Shown one piece after another: positions 62,538 to 64,000 of a DNA stretch of 64,000 nt. Both the position numbers and the translations under genes were made by a program. Numbering within the stretch: the stretch's first letter is position 1; every line of letters starts with the position of its first letter. A model generated the notes under the pieces. It did not search any database. It saw nothing but the letters and a program-made list of their open reading frames with translations, and was not told the DNA's origin. Source of the stretch: Flavihumibacter profundi (GTDB lineage Bacteria; Bacteroidota; Bacteroidia; Chitinophagales; Chitinophagaceae); the NCBI RefSeq assembly GCF_020076305.1, contig NZ_JAIQXE010000001.1, forward strand, positions 1,054,001 through 1,118,000. Direction: 5' to 3'.

Positions 62538-62891
62538 TCAAATAAGCCTCCCCGAATCCAATGCATTTTGCAATACCATAATTGTAAATGTGGTATGCTT
62601 ATGTCTCTTAGCAATTTTTTTTACATATTCTGATTCCCTTCCTAAAAAAAAGGACATAACAGCAACTAAAGACGAGCCTACTGGATAGCCATATTTATTC
62701 CAATTAAAGCTAGAATAGTCAATATTAAACTCTTCTACAAAACGGCTAATAAACAAATCAGCATCTACATCAAATATATTCAACTCGGTTTCTATATTCG
62801 TATTTAGACTCAATGGCTCAACGTATTTTATTTTTTGCTGTTTGCAGAAATTACGAATAAATAATTCCAACTTAGGATTAACGAGTTCCAT
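62538..62891 (-). CDS. candidate immunity protein of cassette 3 (DUF1493-like)
   Basis: The 117-residue acidic-to-neutral protein starts MELVNPKLELFIRNFCKQQ and contains LSLNTNIETELNIFDVDADL, then FISRFVEEFNIDYSSFNW, which weakly resembles DUF1493 proteins often found near toxin loci. It begins 6 bp after the cassette 3 tip and is not membrane-anchored. The immunity role is inferred from position and size. Confidence 0.6.
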   Translation of the reverse strand: MELVNPKLELFIRNFCKQQKIKYVEPLSLNTNIETELNIFDVDADLFISRFVEEFNIDYSSFNWNKYGYPVGSSLVAVMSFFLGRESEYVKKIAKRHKHTTFTIMVLQNALDSGRLI

Positions 62892-62897
62892 TTATTA

Positions 62898-63896
62898 CTA
62901 TTTACCCAGTCTTATTAACCACGGTTCTATTTTATTTGCATATATCCACATCATCGGGTTCGATCCAGAATAATGTTGCTCAATCTGGTTTACTGATTGC
63001 CCTTCGTTAATGATTTTATTGTAATAGTATGCATTATCTATTGTCTCTGTTGCAAAAGAGACTCCGCTAAGAGCACCTCCAACAATCCGCCCACCATGTT
63101 GCCATCCTAGTCGGCGCAATTGAATGGAAAGAAAGCTGGTATATGGCTTTGCTCCTGGCATTGCAATTCCTCGTCCATAATTCCCAACTAACCATGTTGG
63201 TACATTTGCTAATCCCTTTTTATCAAAATAAAAATCTGTCACTGCCAGACCTAATGCACTCCAATCTCTGATGGTTGAGTTAACATCTTCAAAAGAACTC
63301 TCCCCTGTTTCAGGTTCTTTTAGCCATGACCAACTTGCATTCTCTCCTAACTGAACTACCCGACCACCTGATTTATATGTTCGCTTGTCGCTCCCATTTC
63401 CCCAATATTCTAAGTCGTCACTTTTCAGATCAGACGCTGATTTCACGTTGGGATCCCAATACACGCGACCATCTTTTTTGTTATGAACCCAATCATTTAG
63501 CCCTGCATTCGATGTGAAGCCGCGAGAACCATCATTGTGTGATTTAGCCTCCACCATTGCATCCCAACTCGATTTTTTTGTTCGACCTTGGCCGGCATCA
63601 ACCCACAATGGTTCCATACCCTTAGGATCAACAAATAACAGAGGATTATTGAATACATAATTGTAAGGAGAATGATTATTCATCTTATCCGCCAATGGAT
63701 CTACCACATGCCACCTTCCGATCTGCTGATCATACATCCGCGCACCATAGTCGTACCAGTCGAGACCGCTGTTGTCGCCGAACTCTTTCTCCTGCTTTTC
63801 CTTGCCGTTGTATTCAAACTTGTTATCTAGTTTCCCCATGGCCTTGGAACTAATCCCCGCCATTGTTAGCCCGAACGGATAGTAATCAAAATTCAT
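62898..63896 (-). CDS. orphan Rhs C-terminal tip with unknown toxin (cassette 3)
   Basis: The 332-residue frame starts at ATG 63896 with [20 protein letters not shown], the conserved end of the Rhs shell, then [17 protein letters not shown] and [13 protein letters not shown] (to about 93). The 240-residue tip has [13 protein letters not shown] and [20 protein letters not shown], then a Gly/Arg-rich second half ([27 protein letters not shown]). I do not recognise the toxin fold. As with the other cassettes there is no delivery portion. The full-length rhs parent could lie beyond the end of the window. Confidence 0.7.
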   Translation of the reverse strand: MNFDYYPFGLTMAGISSKAMGKLDNKFEYNGKEKQEKEFGDNSGLDWYDYGARMYDQQIGRWHVVDPLADKMNNHSPYNYVFNNPLLFVDPKGMEPLWVDAGQGRTKKSSWDAMVEAKSHNDGSRGFTSNAGLNDWVHNKKDGRVYWDPNVKSASDLKSDDLEYWGNGSDKRTYKSGGRVVQLGENASWSWLKEPETGESSFEDVNSTIRDWSALGLAVTDFYFDKKGLANVPTWLVGNYGRGIAMPGAKPYTSFLSIQLRRLGWQHGGRIVGGALSGVSFATETIDNAYYYNKIINEGQSVNQIEQHYSGSNPMMWIYANKIEPWLIRLGK

Positions 63897-63908
63897 TTTT
63901 GGCTAGGA

Positions 63909-63977
63909 TTACCATTTCTCCGGCAACCACTTTTCAGCTATCTCGAAGAACTTCTTACCGCTTCCAAAATATTTCAT
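63909..63977 (-). CDS. 22-residue peptide preceding Rhs cassette 3
   Basis: A short intact frame reads MKYFGSGKKFFEIAEKWLPE and ends KW before TAA, 12 bp upstream of the cassette 3 start. It is amphipathic and basic. A decayed relative is at 60748-60837 in the same position before cassette 1. It may be a translational leader or part of the duplicated spacer rather than a functional protein. Confidence 0.45.
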   Translation of the reverse strand: MKYFGSGKKFFEIAEKWLPEKW

Positions 63978-64000
63978 TTTTTTTGGAAAGAAAAAAAATG

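Noticed and set aside
1-64000. CRISPR arrays, rRNA genes, insertion sequences with transposase
   Set aside because: No spaced identical repeats of CRISPR type, no rRNA sequence and no transposase or integrase motif were seen.

Overview
The window is chromosomal DNA of a Bacteroidota bacterium, most likely of the Chitinophagaceae or a close relative. The evidence is a type IX secretion (T9SS) type-B sorting protein, promoter -7 boxes of the TAnnTTTG type, MqnA of the futalosine menaquinone route, a CtlX-type hydrolase beside an arginine deiminase, a NagB-PIG-L fusion, a complete ebo cluster, and Rhs tips that begin with [10 protein letters not shown]. The family-level placement is inference. 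Coding density is high. Many convergent genes overlap at their stops, and I recognise no dedicated transcription regulator.

Layout. 1-14950: exonuclease/GIY-YIG fusion, MscS channel, valS, PAP2 phosphatase, a metallopeptidase/beta-barrel protein, PrsW-like protease, GNAT, a Tyr/Trp/Gly-rich secreted protein, and a queuosine-precursor transporter paired with a small membrane protein. 14985-27649: a surface glycan region with three GT2 enzymes, a YfhO protein, a GT9 enzyme, three methyltransferase-like proteins, a large T9SS cargo protein and a Wzx-like flippase. 27655-38443: mqnA, purB, prfC, a universal stress protein, an arginine deiminase plus ctlX, an RmlD-like reductase, pfkA and pyk. 38582-45039: cutC, a CocE-type hydrolase, a GH20 hexosaminidase and a NagB-deacetylase fusion, the last two forming a GlcNAc-use pair.

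45138-47170: tRNA-Arg(ACG), whose 3' end is repeated exactly (14 bp) 1,958 bp downstream. The two copies bracket a small decayed island that holds a lipoprotein, a coiled-coil protein and a gene remnant. 47291-50061: a cupredoxin lipoprotein and a large secreted protein of unknown function.

50027-56999 (minus strand): a tightly packed seven-gene operon, a TMEM220-like gene followed by eboA-eboB-eboC-eboD-eboE-eboF. This cluster is known from diverse bacteria and from algal plastids, and in cyanobacteria it has been linked to export of metabolite precursors to the periplasm. Its chemistry is unresolved. A GH29 fucosidase lies upstream and is divergently transcribed.

59215-63977 (minus strand): an array of three orphan Rhs C-terminal toxin cassettes. 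Each starts at the same short conserved core segment and each is followed by a different small gene, a candidate immunity gene. One cassette is broken by two single-base frameshifts. Two of the inter-cassette spacers share a decaying short peptide, which suggests that a fixed unit was duplicated each time a toxin tip was displaced.
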